64,000 nucleotides of DNA from Sialis fuliginosa (GCA_961205875.1 OY540813.1:26693001-26757000), one strand, 5' to 3'; positions 33,233-45,262 are shown, counted from the first letter of the stretch. Notes: generated from the letters alone by a model not told the origin. Numbers and translations are program-made.

Positions 33233-33735
33233 CCGTCAGTCCGTCTATATAAATTTTATACCGATTAAGATGAAATTTGGTATTCATACGTAGTTAACCC
33301 AAAAACAAAAATGATGAGGTTTATGAAAAAAACATTTTTTGGGCCCACTTTCCATAGACTGAAAAGTGTATTTTTTTTCACTTACCCTATTGAATTGGGT
33401 GTTTTTAGATAGGTTTCCTAAAATTAACAAAAATTTTATATGGTCTTTTGATTTTTACCCTTCAGTCACGATATATTTGCTTTTCAATGTTTTATCAGAG
33501 CATCCCACCCCCCCCTCTGATTTCTAAACTATTGATGCAAAAAATCTGAAAAAAATCGAGAAAGTAGCTTTTAATTAGTACTTTCACTGAAAATTATAAC
33601 GAACACTGTAGCAAGAATAGTTTATGAAATTTCTTTAAATAACTCTTTTTTTTGTATAAATCGTAGTGAGAATGACTACGGAACCTATCATGTATCTATG
33701 TATGTGCCCAACACGCACTTGGCCGTTTTTTTATA
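33233..33735 (-). repeat. Dispersed repeat, CGGCCAAGTGCG-type (copy 2)
   Basis: Inverted relative to 3056-3458 and more complete. Read on the minus strand it starts CGGCCAAGTGCGTGTTGGGC at about 33727, has GATAGGTTCCGTAGTCATTC and CTACAGTGTTCGTTATAATT, and ends with TTTCATCTTAATCGGTATAA followed by GACGGACTGACGGACGG. The last part is absent from copy 1. No protein frame. Confidence 0.7.
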
Positions 33736-34503
33736 TACATATGTATATCTTATATCAATTAACCAGTTAAGGTTCTTTAAACATAAGTAGAAATGTGTAC
33801 AGTCACCCATTACAGATTTTTAAATTTATTGTTAGTTTTGATTTTTACTTAAATTTAAAACCAAACAAAAGGTATTGAAACACTGCTTTGAATAATATGA
33901 GTCAATATTAAAAAAATAAATTACATGTATATATATGCGCATACATAATTTACATTACATATATTATTACTTTCAAATTATTGTACAAAAAACACAAATT
34001 ACCTTTTATGTAACCACATATTTATTATAAAACTGGTATACACTGAAATTAATAATAAATATAAACAATATTTTAAATCGACATCCATTTCAAAAAGGGT
34101 ACGATACTTAATGTCAAGAAAGATGGAGTATAAATCAAAAATAATTACTTTAAATTACCTGAGGTCATCTACTTAATCTGACATGTAATTTATTTGATTT
34201 ACAAACAGTATTAATTTCGTTAATTACTTGATATTTTAATTAATTTTTCTATTAGGTTGTTTAAATCCTTCACCACAATATTTTGGAGCAATAACTCGTG
34301 TTTATTTGTTTTTAATATATGTGGCATTTCACACAACTTGATAGTATGAACAACTTATTATTTTTTCAATTTATATTATTGTCATAAATATTTTTAAACA
34401 GAAAGTTTTATTGTATTGGATAATTAATTGTACCATACTATTATTTATTATTTATATTATAATATGACTTCGTCACAATGAAAAATTTTGAAAAAAGAAA
34501 TGC
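33736..34503. other. AT-rich stretch without recognised content
   Basis: Nothing identified beyond AT-rich filler. Confidence 0.5.
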
Positions 34504-34511
34504 ATGAAAAT

Positions 34512-35171
34512 CAGGGACTTGAACCCGAACCCGAACCTGAACCGTAAACCCGAATAAACCCGTATTTTTCATTAACCTGAACCCGAACCAAATCGCTATA
34601 TTTCAAAGTCAACGAACCTGAATCTGAACCGGAACCTTTTCATGGATAACCGGTAACCATTTATTTTTAAAAGGTTCAATAAATTATTTTTAATATTTTA
34701 ATATTTTTCTCCAATAATTTTTAAAAGAGATGATAAAATGTACTAATGCTAGAAATCTGTTTGAATTTTATAGTATGATGTGAATTATCAAGTCAATTAC
34801 TTAAGTTCACATATTTTTTACTTTCTATTTTATTTTTATAACTGAATCAATTTGCAAAAAAATCTGAAAAATAGAGATTTCAATCTTTAAAATGTAATTT
34901 TTTTTTCCCCGTTTTTCTAACAATATTTTAATTAATGTTTTTTTCCTCTTCAGAAATTGTTTTATTTGTTAGTTATAATTTTTTTTCGAACAAAATAATT
35001 TTTTTTCAATTACAAACTTGAACCCGAACCCGAACCTCAACCTTAAAAAATAACGGTTTTTGAACCCAAATAGTTTGCAACATGTTAAACCTAAACCCGA
35101 ACCCGAACCGAAATTTATATTTGAACCCATACCGAATCCGAACCATAAATAAATTCCGGTTCAAGTCTCTG
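34512..35171. mobile_element. Non-autonomous hAT element with GAACCC arrays
   Basis: A perfect 8-bp target duplication, ATGAAAAT, at 34504-34511 and 35172-35179 flanks a 660-bp element. Its inverted ends are CAGGGACTTGAACC and CAGAGACTTGAACC. Both are features of the hAT superfamily. Just inside each end are short arrays of GAACCC/GAACCT/GAACCG (about 34520-34640 and 35018-35165), and the middle is AT-rich. There is no transposase frame. The hexamer arrays are presumably transposase binding sites. The intact duplication suggests a rather recent insertion. Confidence 0.9.
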
Positions 35172-35449
35172 ATGAAAATTATAAATATTGATTTAAAAAT
35201 TATTATATTAAAAGAAAAAATCTTCTTTTTAGTAATAATATGTTGATATTTGATTTAAAAAAAAACTATATACTTCTATGATCATATATAAACTTAAAAA
35301 CTGCCAATTTAAATATTTCTCAAATGAGTGAACATTCACAAAAACATTCCATTTATTATTGTTATATAATCATCTCGAGCACCCCAAAAAACGGGCAAAA
35401 TTATTAACTAAGTTTGTTTTTCTAACGTAAAACTTTATTAAAGCATAAA

Positions 35450-35740
35450 CTAGGACAATTTGTATAGAGTTGATGAGGCGGAAAGTAATCGATTACAAGT
35501 TTCTGTCTCAACGGGAGGGTCAGGGAGTATCATTAATTTGTACTAAAGACACCAATATAATCAACTTGCAGTATAAACTTTGTAATACGCCCAGCGACTA
35601 GGATATTACCTTACATTACATGTCTCCACTTTATATTCGGCAGTTTATGGTATCGTAAAGTGAAATTAAATGTCAGTTGGAATTTATACCGAACGTGCGA
35701 TACCATAAAATGACTTTAAGTTATTAATACAGAGAGTACT
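35450..35740. promoter_or_regulatory. Enhancer-like block with homeodomain palindrome
   Basis: Non-repetitive sequence with a perfect 12-bp palindrome GTAATCGATTAC (35485-35496), which contains TAAT-CG-ATTA, the P2-type dimer site for paired-class homeodomains. TTTATGGTATCG (35644-35655) and its exact complement CGATACCATAAA (35698-35709) form a 12-bp inverted repeat 42 bp apart; TTTATGG is a posterior-Hox type site. A cis-regulatory element is plausible, but no function is shown. Confidence 0.3.
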
Positions 35741-38339
35741 TCACCTCTCTTTCTCACCTATAATCGAAAAATACTGTTTTATAACAAATAAAATGTTGCA
35801 CTTTATTTGTGTGTTGTGCAATAATCGATATTTAAATTAAATCGAGAGGGGTGTAAGCTTTAATTTACTTTATTCGTTTAGTTTGGGTTGATAAAAGATA
35901 ATGTAATGTTTTTAATCTGATTTAATTTATTAGAATTGGTGTAGGCTGAGATAAAATGCTAAAGGACGGGGGGAGACCCCAGTATTGTATTCAAAACAAA
36001 ATTTACTTATTACTTTATTTTGTTGTAATGATTCATTTAATATTTATAATTGTTTATTCTATTTCCAACCCTTTAAAAAATTTTTTTAAAGATAACTAAA
36101 ATTAAGAAATTTTTGTTTGTTGTTTTGTTATAAAACTTTATTTTTTGAGGCTCTCAAGTAAGGGAGGGGGTAACTGTCCTATATGTTCCCTCAATATAGG
36201 TATGTGTATATAACCTAAAATAAAATATTTTTTAATTTTAGTGACGTCTGAATTTAAAGTCCATTTAATTTCTTTTGTGGGGAAGTACTGAAAATGCTCA
36301 TTATTTTGTGTAATTATTATCTACTATTATCTACCAAACCGGTCCCGCAGCTCAGTGGTACCCCGCGAAAGATTTAAAAATATGGGTTTTTATAAAGTAT
36401 ATAATTTTATTATAATAAGAATTGATGTATTTTTGTTCATACTATTAAAATATATTTAAATTTTGCTGGGATTTTTATTTGGTGTGCTGCGAAATAAATC
36501 CTCCCCGCCCAATGTGTCATAATGTACAAAAGTTTGGCAGGCACTGTATTAATAATGTCATTGTATATAGTTATGAACTTAATTTTTCAATAATTGATAT
36601 GTATTTTACAATTAGAATAAATTAGTTTTCCATCTTGACACATATTTGAACAAAATATGTGGAATACATTTTTACATCTATGTATTTTCTTTGGAAATAT
36701 GGAAGTGACGTTCTGCAATGAAATACATTCATTCATGATATAGCATTTTCAAAAAGTAACCAATTTCTATGATAAATGCGTCTGCTTTTAAAATATTTAC
36801 ATTGGAGCTTGTCATGAGATTTATTGTTAAAGTTTCAATTGGATATATAGCAGTTTAAAATGATGGAAAGTTATGAGAAACGTCCTAGGTACTGTATATA
36901 CATAGTACCTACGTATAAATAGGATATTACATTTTAATTTATTGTACATTTAAGTTTGTTTTAATTATAAAATATTTTTTGAAAACAACCTTCTTGATTT
37001 TGTTGAATAACATTTTACAAACTTATGGTATACTTACAGACGTACTGTTTAACGAATTATTTTATAAAATATCCAGAGATCAGGAGTTGGGTGTTTACGG
37101 TGATAACTACATATGTAAAAATTGGCGTTAAAGAGTTCTAGAATCTGGACGATATCCGCAAATATTTTAAGATCACCAAAATTTTTTTTATAATTACGGA
37201 AAAAGTGAATCAGTACTTACCGCACTCACGTCTTTTTTTTCAAAAATAATTCAATATTGACAAATTATTAAATATAATTAGTGACTCTTAACTTTGCTCA
37301 AATTAAATTAAAATAATCGAATAGTATGAAAAACTACACGATACGGGACACTTGTACGCGAGGGCCGATTCGCAAATGACAATTTTTTTTCTATAATTTT
37401 TCCATATTCACAGAAGTGTTTTAACAATTTTTTAAAGATAAAATATTTATATTTAACTATTTAATGACATTTTTGTTGTTTTTTACATTTAAAATATTAC
37501 ATTACAGTAGAGTAAAATTACATTGTAGTTTTTTGTACAATATTCCTTCATTTACTTACATTTTTATGGTAATTTTTCCAATAAACTTTTCTCCGTGTAC
37601 ATTTAGAATACCTACTATAATATCTAAAATCAATTCGAATGCAATTTCGAATGTGTTCTCTTTTTCTTAGCATGGATCAGTATTCATACATGAAACCACC
37701 ATAAATAAAATAAACACTCTATGTCATTGTGCAATATTTATGACGGATATAAATCATTCAATGTGTATAAAGTACATCCGTATTTTAAAATAAATCCAAT
37801 ATTTGTATAAAACTTATTTTCGCAAATATTGGCATGATTATATATGAGTACAAGTGCTGTAAAGTACTAGTTGAAACTACTGAAATATGTATATCCTATT
37901 GATTTTCTTTCCTTTTGAACATCAATCAACCTGGAAAATTTCCTAATTTACAAATTCGCGACGTTCATTTAAACTTTAACTTTGAGAATTTCTAAGAAAA
38001 ATGTTTTAAACTATTTCGTATTCAAAGTATTTTAAATAAATTATCATTGTTTCTTTAAGAAAACTTAATCTTTTGTTTGTTAAAATGTACCTACAACTAC
38101 ACTGCTGTGCTTAGGTAAAAGGCAGTAAACTTCGTTTACTGACTTTTAGTAATTTTGATGTTATTAGATTTTTCTACATATTAGCCATTAAATTAATCAT
38201 TAAAAATGTTATTTCAATAGAATATTATTTTTTTAAGTTTATCGTATATATCAAAATAGTTACTTTTCGTGAATATAACAGCAGTAAAATGATTTTTCAA
38301 CATAGAAAAGCTGTAAATTTTAAACTATAGGTACTGCTA
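35741..38339. other. AT-rich stretch with hAT-like fragment
   Basis: 36340-36545 contains CCGCAGCTCAGTGGTACCCC and, inverted, CAGTGCCTGCCAAACTTTTG with GACACATTGGGCGGGG, the style of a hAT-type element end; only one end is clear. 35965-36000 (ACGGGGGGAGACCCCAG) and 36150-36200 (AAGGGAGGGGGTAACTGTCC) also look like transposon pieces. The rest, including the 68-codon frame at 37464, is filler. Confidence 0.45.
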
Positions 38340-38525
38340 TTAAGCCTTAGCACTTTACAGAAACGGTCTCCGTCACCGCTTCGACCTTGCAAATCTGTTA
38401 TATGCGATTCAATGTAAAAGTGTCATGCTAGCTGCGTCGAAACGGCGTTGCATTTTGACGCAGCTAACATGTAATGGATTTGCAAGATCGAAGCGGTGAC
38501 GGAAACCGTTTTTAAAGTGTATTGA
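38340..38525. mobile_element. Foldback MITE family D (copy 1)
   Basis: The ends carry CACTTTACAGAAACGGTCTC then CGTCACCGCTTCGACCTTGC on the left, and inverted CACTTTAAAAACGGTTTC then CGTCACCGCTTCGATCTTGC on the right. A central hairpin, GCTAGCTGCGTCGAAACGGC against GACGCAGCTAACATG, sits between. TTAA occurs at both outer edges (38340-38343 and about 38525). A second member is at 61535-61806. Non-coding. Confidence 0.75.
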
Positions 38526-39069
38526 ATTAAAACTGAATTTTTATTTTGTATTATTACGTTTTACCTCTGACAAAAAAAACTATTTAAGTAGAAAAAAGCA
38601 GTACTTCTGTTTAACATACACAGGCAATAAACCACATCTTACTGCTTTTAAATTTGTAGAAATAAAAGACAGTAAGTCACTCAATTTAGGCATTTTGATG
38701 AATTGTAAACTAAATTACACTCAAATGACTTATAATGAAGTCATGTAACCCATCATTGGTCGCTAAATAAATATTACGAGAAAACAAATATTAATTCAGT
38801 TTAAAAAAATCAAAAACTTCAAGTTCCGTTTTCTTCGTTTTTTACCACCTTACTACCATTTACGTAAGCACCGCAGTATAAAATAATATTTTGCTATGCT
38901 ACCAAAATTAGATTTTAGTATCTTATACTGTCTTAAAATTGTCCAAAAAATAAGAAAACATTTTTGTCTTTTATTTAAGACATTTGTTAATAACTTTTGG
39001 TAGCACTACTTATCGAAAAATAAACCAAATTTGTAATCTACGGGGAAAATCTTATCGAATAGAACCTAA

Positions 39070-39478
39070 GATAACATAACAAAACAGCAATATGGTGTTC
39101 TTTTGACAAAATGGCAACAAACCCTTTACATTTTTAAATACGAAGTGTTTTAGAAACATCACGTGTTGTTGTTTTGTTTTTTGGTGTAAACACGTCTTAA
39201 CAATTTTTCGGCACCGAAATACTCATTATCTACAGTAAAAACCTATCGAATCTAGTCTTAACATTGAGGAGCCTGTCCTATGCATCCGTACTAATTTAAT
39301 TTAATTTTCTAGCTTCGCGCCGAAGGGGACATTTAATCAGTGTCTTAAATTCACAACTATAATGCTATGTTTAGACGACAAAAAAACACTTCGTGTTTAA
39401 AAATGTATAGCACGTTTATCAAAAAGATACGATGTTGCTGTTTTGTTTTTTCAATCTAAACACGGCATAACATAACTA
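39070..39478. mobile_element. Two small hairpin MITEs in opposite orientation
   Basis: Unit 1 (about 39070-39200) and unit 2 (about 39366-39478) are inverted copies: ACATTTTTAAATACGAAGTG near 39128 against its complement near 39387. Each unit is itself hairpin-like, with AACAAAACAGCAATATGG or variants and the counterpart GCTGTTTTGTTTTTT and TAAACACG at its ends. The 165 bp between them is unrelated. Confidence 0.55.
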
Positions 39479-39480
39479 CA

Positions 39481-40979
39481 ATTCCAGCGGAAAATTTAAC
39501 CGAGGGTCACTTCTGACAACATTAGTGCATTTGTTGTAGTTATATTTCTGCAACACCTTATAGACGCATGCAAACGTGGCAGATATTTATTTTAATCAAT
39601 ATCGTTAATGAAAATTCCAACCGTATTACAGAGAAGTTGTGGTATAACAACAATACACCGCCGATCAATATCACCAGAATTCGCTGTTTCATTCAATTAT
39701 TTGTCTCCTCGTATATGTATTGTAGTCAGAATTATTATCTTTAATCTGAAATCGGGTAACGTTACAAGAACATTAATTATCGAAACAGAAATGCAATAAT
39801 TCCAAGAGATTAGAAGATTAATGCAATATAGTAGAAATAGATTGGTCGAGTTCGTATATATTAGAATTGCGATGCGGTTATGGAAACTGTAATTTTCATT
39901 TGTGGTGCTATGGACATGATTAGTTTTCGTTCCTGGAAATGGAAAATTAGTTTAGAAGCTACTCACAGTTCAGGGTATTGTATAATATGCAATTAACAAT
40001 CGTTTAGTTGGTTTTACATAGTTTTTAAACAGTTTCAAGTGCATATTAAAATCTTTATTGGAATGTGCCGGATGCGTGAAATTTTCTGCAAATTATATGT
40101 AAATACCTTTGTTTGTTAATAGAACAATGGAAATTATTGATGTGTGATTTGAAATTATCTTATTTGTTTACTCGTTTAAATAGATTGGTGGGTAAATACT
40201 TTTGACAGAGGGTTGGATTGGATAATATTCAAGGGCTAGTACAATTTTTATTAGCAATTTTCACCTCTAAATAGTGAAGATCGTAATCACCTAAATTTTA
40301 AAACTGTAAAGAATTATTTTGACACAAATTGATATTCTATTACTCTCATTTTAATTAAATTAAATTCAAAGATTTCGACATTGGGTGCAAAGCATTATTT
40401 AGGGCACTCTTTTCTCTATTATAACTTAAAATTTCATTTTGAAATTCAATTAGACATATTAAACACAGCGGTTGAACGGAACTCTACATTTTAGGCGTGG
40501 TTTCCAAACTCGACGTCGCTAAATGATTTTTTCGCGGGCTCTATTTCAATAACTATTTATGACACATCATTTTTAAAAACACAATTTTTTTCGAAATTTT
40601 ATCAGCTTTAAGATTTATAAAACCTATTTTATCCTAAAACTGATAGCCTCAATGTTATTCCCAATTAGACAGCTTTGTAAGCCCCTAGAAAGTTATTCAC
40701 CCACCTTCGAAGTGGGAGGAAAAGTTATCGCCATATTCTATACATCAAAATCTACCTATTTCTTGAAAAAAAATATACTCCTTCATTTTTTTCTAGCGCC
40801 ATCCCTATACGAAATTGTTTGATGACTGGACTACATTTAAACCACAATAAAACAATGTTTTTCGAAATTAAGCTGTTTTATTATTGTTAATAGTTTTTAA
40901 AGATATTAATGTCAAAACGCGGTCAATTTTAATTAGGGATAATGAAACTATTGTACAAAATATCAATAATTAAGATGTA
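39481..40979. other. Stretch with decayed transposon-like sequence
   Basis: No gene supported. 40480-40560 (GGCGTGGTTTCCAAACTCGA) and 40690-40740 (CACCCACCTTCGAAGTGGGA, a short dyad) look like pieces of old elements. AACCACAATAAAACAATGT at about 40848 repeats the phrase at 27526. The rest is AT-rich. Confidence 0.45.
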
Positions 40980-41140
40980 GCGCGCGACAATGAGAGTGTT
41001 TTGTAGAGTTTGGAACATTCGGTGTTGGAGCGACCGCAGCATCCAAATGGAAGCAGGTTCCACAGCAGCCCGCCACAAATCCCCATGTATTATTCAGTCA
41101 CATAATTGTGTGTGGTTAGCACCGAATTTACACTACTATA
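40980..41140. promoter_or_regulatory. Small GC-richer unique block
   Basis: GC-richer and non-repetitive, starting GCGCGCGACAATGAGAGTGT. A frame at 40990-41223 (MRVFCRVWNIRCW…) runs through it but resembles no family and ends in ordinary AT-rich sequence. It could be a regulatory block or an untranslated exon; evidence is weak. Confidence 0.2.
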
Positions 41141-42069
41141 CTGATTTTACATTTTATCTACTGTATGTTCGAACACATGCTGCTCTGTTGGTCATGTACA
41201 AAGTATTCATTCATTATTGTTAGCAGTGATTTGATCGTGTTTATATAAAATAACGCATGTTCATTATATTTGTTGTTTTTAACGATTGGTCTCCTAAATT
41301 CAAATAGTTTCGCACAGTTTTCAAAATATTCATTTTTTATAATATTTTTTAAATGTTCAACAAATATCATACTATAAATACATTTTTACCATAAAATGGA
41401 TTGATTTTAAAAATCAGTTATATCAAATTTTAATTTATTATAACGAACTAAAAACTATTTTATAGTAGTGAGTCCAATAAAAAATAATGAAATTGAATGC
41501 CATTTTTACTTAAATCGTCGATGCAGCGAAAACGATGTAAGATAGAGCAAAATGAACAAGAACAATTTTACAGATAATAAAATTTCCTATAAGTAATATA
41601 CTTTCGGTATATATCTAATAGTTCTGGAAAGAGAGTCGGTCAAAACTACCACACTAAAATGTCGCAATATGCCTTGGTTATTTATTAAAAAGTAATATCA
41701 GTATTCAACAGTTTATAAAAATTTCCAAAAAATTCACGATTAAACTAAACACTATTGAGATACCCTCGAGAGGGGCTATACTTAAAAATTATTTATTCTA
41801 TTTTATAGCCTATTTTTGTATACTGTTTTTTTAAACTGTTAATCACAGAACAATATTTTAAAGATAAGTTTATTCTTTACAAATTCAACCACTTGATATT
41901 TAGTGGTTATTCTCACCGTTTGCCTGCAGTGTTTAAATAAAAACAAAATGATATATTTGATAAAATTGAAATAAAAGAAAAAGAAATATAGCATTTTACA
42001 AATTTTACACCATTAAAAATGCTCCGCAGTTATATTTTTTTTAAATACTAGTTTTATCTAATCTATTTC
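41141..42069. other. AT-rich stretch without recognised gene
   Basis: No exon, RNA gene or element end recognised. Confidence 0.5.
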
Positions 42070-42221
42070 AACACTGGGACTCAAATAAAAAAAATTACAA
42101 TTTCTAAATAAAAATTTACAATCCGTATTGCAATAACTTACATTGTATTTTTTTTTATTGTATTTTTTATTGTAAATTTTTATTCAGGAATTGTAATTTT
42201 TCCTATTTGTAATCCCAGTTT
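42070..42221. mobile_element. Hairpin MITE family B (copy 2)
   Basis: Left arm ACTGGGACTCAAATAAAA then AAATTACAATTTCTAAATAA; right arm the inverted GGAATTGTAATTTTTC and AATCCCAGTTTT. Same arms as the copy at 11142-11325. Non-coding, about 150 bp. Confidence 0.7.
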
Positions 42222-42805
42222 TATGTGTTATTTCATTTGGTCTATTTATGATATCCAAATAATATAGGTACTCTAAGGCCATTGTATTATATGAAAGAAT
42301 TCAATATAAAAACTTACTATCCCAACCCTTAAAATCTATAAAAGTTTTTCGTGTATTCAACAATAAAACCTACTAAACATAACATCACAGTGGGGAATAA
42401 GCAAATAATGAAAATAAAAAATAAACAAAAAGCAATTTCCAAACAATCAATCTATCAGTACATTTCAATCATTTGAAATCAATAAAAGTCAGCCACAATA
42501 AAAAAATAATGTGAAAACAAGCAAATCTTTTCAATCATACCAGCGCGAGCGGCTGCTTTTGTAAACGTCCATCACGTGACACCTGTATAACGTTTGCACA
42601 ATTAGATCCGTCGTTGCTGCACGGAGGAGGGGGTTGTCTCTTTATCCTTTTAAATCATACATTGTATGATTGTGAATATGTCAACCCTAGAACAGGGTTG
42701 GTTTAGAATATTTTTTAAATATCCGTACTGAAATCGGGAAAAATGTGTCTGTTTGTTGGCCACATAGTCCAGGTTGTCTAGGCTAACAAGTACCTAAAAT
42801 ATGAA
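42222..42805. promoter_or_regulatory. Unique stretch with GC-richer E-box block
   Basis: 42540-42640 is GC-richer and non-repetitive. It has the perfect 8-bp palindrome TCACGTGA (42572-42579, bHLH-ZIP E-box), immediately followed by CACCTG (42580-42585, Snail/bHLH type), then GTTTGCACAATTAG. A candidate regulatory block; the rest of the stretch is AT-rich with nothing recognised. Confidence 0.25.
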
Positions 42806-44190
42806 TTTTTAGGTACAGTTTTGCTATTGCAGGATTTGTTACAAATGTGGTTTAGAATAATACTCTAAGTTTGCTCCGATTTTGGTTGTCCGCGTTACGG
42901 GTAAACCATGGTTCAATTGCAAAATTCTGATTTTTGCTAAATAGTGGTCGAAATCTAGTCTAAAATCTACAAGAAAAAGTTTTAAATAAACATTGTTCGC
43001 TATAAAATTTCCTACAACCTCTGTTTTAAAAAAATTTAAAAATTCATTTGTTTATCCGCTACGCTGAAAAAATAGCAGAAACACGCTGTTTAAAGTTGTA
43101 ATAACTATTAAAGCTTAACGTTTTTTAAGTTGATACCCCTGGAAAATAAACATTTTGTAGTATAGAACATTCACTGAAAATTTGCACCTGATAACTTCAA
43201 TTTTTATTCTTTTATTAAATTGTTAATAATGGAATCATCCTTGTCTTTGATTAACAATAAAAGTTTTTGTAGAACCTTTATTTTTGTATAACTGTTTGTA
43301 TGTGTTCCCAAAGACTTATATAATCAATTGCCACCATAAAAATGTCAATACTTCAATTCTTCGGAAAATGGTTACACAAAAATCTTATTCTTAAGTTTTT
43401 TTATTATAAACCAATTCAATTGTTTCACAGAACCAGCAATATTAAAAATGATAATAGCAAAGAACCTGTTCTGAAAAATTATTAATCTATTGGTGAAAAC
43501 CGCATTAAAATCGGTTCAGTAGTTTTCGAGATTAGCGGTAAAAGATACTAAAATAAGTTTCCTTTAAAGTAGGATAGAGTTAATTAATTTATAAACAATC
43601 AATTTTGCATTAAATAAATAAGATTTTCGTGCTACTATTTGCCAAAGAATTGACTAATTTTACTTTTTTATGATGACAATCGATTATATAAGTCTTTGAG
43701 ATATACATATACTAACAGTTTTACAAAAAACTTTTATTGTTAATCAAAGACAAGAATGATTCCAGTATTAATTATTTCATAAAACAATAACAATTGAAGT
43801 TATCAGGTCCAAATTTTCAGTAATATTCTGTACTACAAAATGTTTATTTTCCAAGGGTATCAACTTAAAAACCGTTAAGCTTTATTAGTTATTACAGCTT
43901 TAAAAAAGCCTGTTATCAGCATTTTTTTCAGCGTCGCGGATAAACAAATGATTTTTTTTTCAAAATGGAGGTTGTAGGGAATTTTGTAATGAATAACTTT
44001 TATTTGAAACTTTTTTTGTATAATACTTATTTAGACCGCTATTTAGCAAAAAACAGAAAATCTGAAGAATTTGGCAATTGAACCATGGCTTACCCCTGAC
44101 ACGTACAACCAAAATCGGGGCAAACTTAGGGTATTATTCTAAACCACATTTGTAACAAATCCTGTAAGTAGCAAAACTGTACCTAAAAAC
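42806..44190. mobile_element. 1.38-kb foldback element, family E
   Basis: The left arm (42806 to about 43390) and right arm (about 43620-44190) are inverted copies of roughly 570-585 bp around a loop of about 230 bp. The outer ends read TTTTTAGGTACAGTTTTGCT in both arms; other landmarks are GGATTTGTTACAAATGTGGT, GATTTTGGTTGT, AACCATGG, AGTTGATACCC and CTTTGATTAACAATAAAAG. The loop holds a LINE-tail-like phrase at 43491-43538 (AAAACCGCATTAAAATCGGT then TCAGTAGTTTTCGAGATTAG). No coding frame. Target duplication not resolved. Confidence 0.8.
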
Positions 44191-44191
44191 A

Positions 44192-44290
44192 TGAAATCGA
44201 GACTTTTCTCGATCTCAATCTTTATCTTGTCCTGTATTTTATACAAGACGAGCTTGGCTTCCATTTTTACGAGACTTCAATGACAAAAAT
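44192..44290. repeat. CGAGAC-family fragment
   Basis: AATCGAGACTTTTCTCGATC, AAGACGAGCTTGG and ACGAGACTTC cluster here directly after the foldback, like the fragments at 50-115 and 50946-51063. Confidence 0.4.
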
Positions 44291-44639
44291 CGAAACGGTT
44301 GTTTTTAAGATATTTCTCGGAAAAATAAAAATATCAAGAGTATGCCCAAATATTGTAAATAGCTAAAAATAGATATAAGAAAAATAAAATCAATAAATTT
44401 TAACATTGTGAGTGTAATCCTTATACTTGTAATGTTAAATTCGTTTAATTTTTTGTTTTAGTTTTGATACCTTTGGGCTTCCTCTTGATTTTATTAAATT
44501 TTCCTAGAATTTCGATCATATAGCGAACCTTCTTGCTCACCGAGAAATACCTTAAATTCTTAGTAAGAAAAAAAATCAGTAAAAAAACTATACATAAATA
44601 CACAAATTTGAGAAAAATCCGTACATCTGTTATTGTTTC

Positions 44640-44875
44640 AATCATCGGCTCTCATCAATTCGGTTATCAATACATTTGTGTATGCCGACGTCCCACCCGT
44701 TTGACGCCCGACACCCGCTACCACCCTCTGTGTCATGTTTCCACAGCCCCAAACGCACATAAACACATAATCAAATTAACCGGCGTATTAATTAGCATAA
44801 AATACGTCAGTGACTTTTGATTGTTGGTTTAACAACCACCAGACGGGGATTTGCACCACGGAATTGTACGTTTTT
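44640..44875. promoter_or_regulatory. GC-richer block with TAATTA and CRE-like sites
   Basis: A non-repetitive block rich in C on the + strand (44690-44760, CCGACGTCCCACCCG…), then TAATTA (44789-44794, homeodomain core), TACGTCA (44803-44809, CREB/bZIP half) and AACCACC (44834-44840, Runt-type). The clustering and unique composition suggest a regulatory block. An open frame on + (44533-44820) has no recognisable domain. Confidence 0.3.
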
Positions 44876-45081
44876 CATGTTTTTTTTGTGGCGGTTATTT
44901 TGATGTGTGAATCTTTAACGTTGGTTTATGCTTGTATTTGTACAGTAGTATGAATCGTTTGAGTTTTTTATTCCTTCAAAAGTAATCTCTCCGATTTGTA
45001 GGTTTATAAAAAAATGTTCTTTGGGGAATTTAACTGTATTGCTTGGAGATATTTGGATATATACAATTAATAGATCCAAGT

Positions 45082-45262
45082 AGAGCTGGGCGCGTGAGTA
45101 AATTTTGCTCACGATCACGCACGCTTACGATCAAAATATTATTAGTTACGCCCGGCTCACTCACGATTTCATAAAAAAAATCATGATCACGCACGCTGTC
45201 GAATCCTATTTTTTTATTCACGCCCGATCACGTATGATGGGTCACGCTCGTGACACGATTTA
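45082..45262. repeat. hAT-like terminal fragment with CACGCCCG/GATCACG repeats
   Basis: TAGAGCTGGGCGCGTGAG begins a run of repeated GATCACGCACGC, CACGCCCG and CTCACGATC motifs to about 45262. The GAGCTGGGC start and subterminal motif array resemble a hAT-type end. No right end is visible, so it is a fragment. The minus-strand frame 45030-45221 reads through it and is not a gene. Confidence 0.45.

Noticed and set aside
34512-35171. Interstitial telomeric repeat (GAACCC arrays)
   Set aside because: The arrays are interrupted, lie inside hAT ends with an 8-bp duplication, and do not match the insect TTAGG repeat.
40990-41223. 77-codon frame MRVFCRVWNIRCW…
   Set aside because: No domain, no splice sites, and it ends in ordinary AT-rich sequence.
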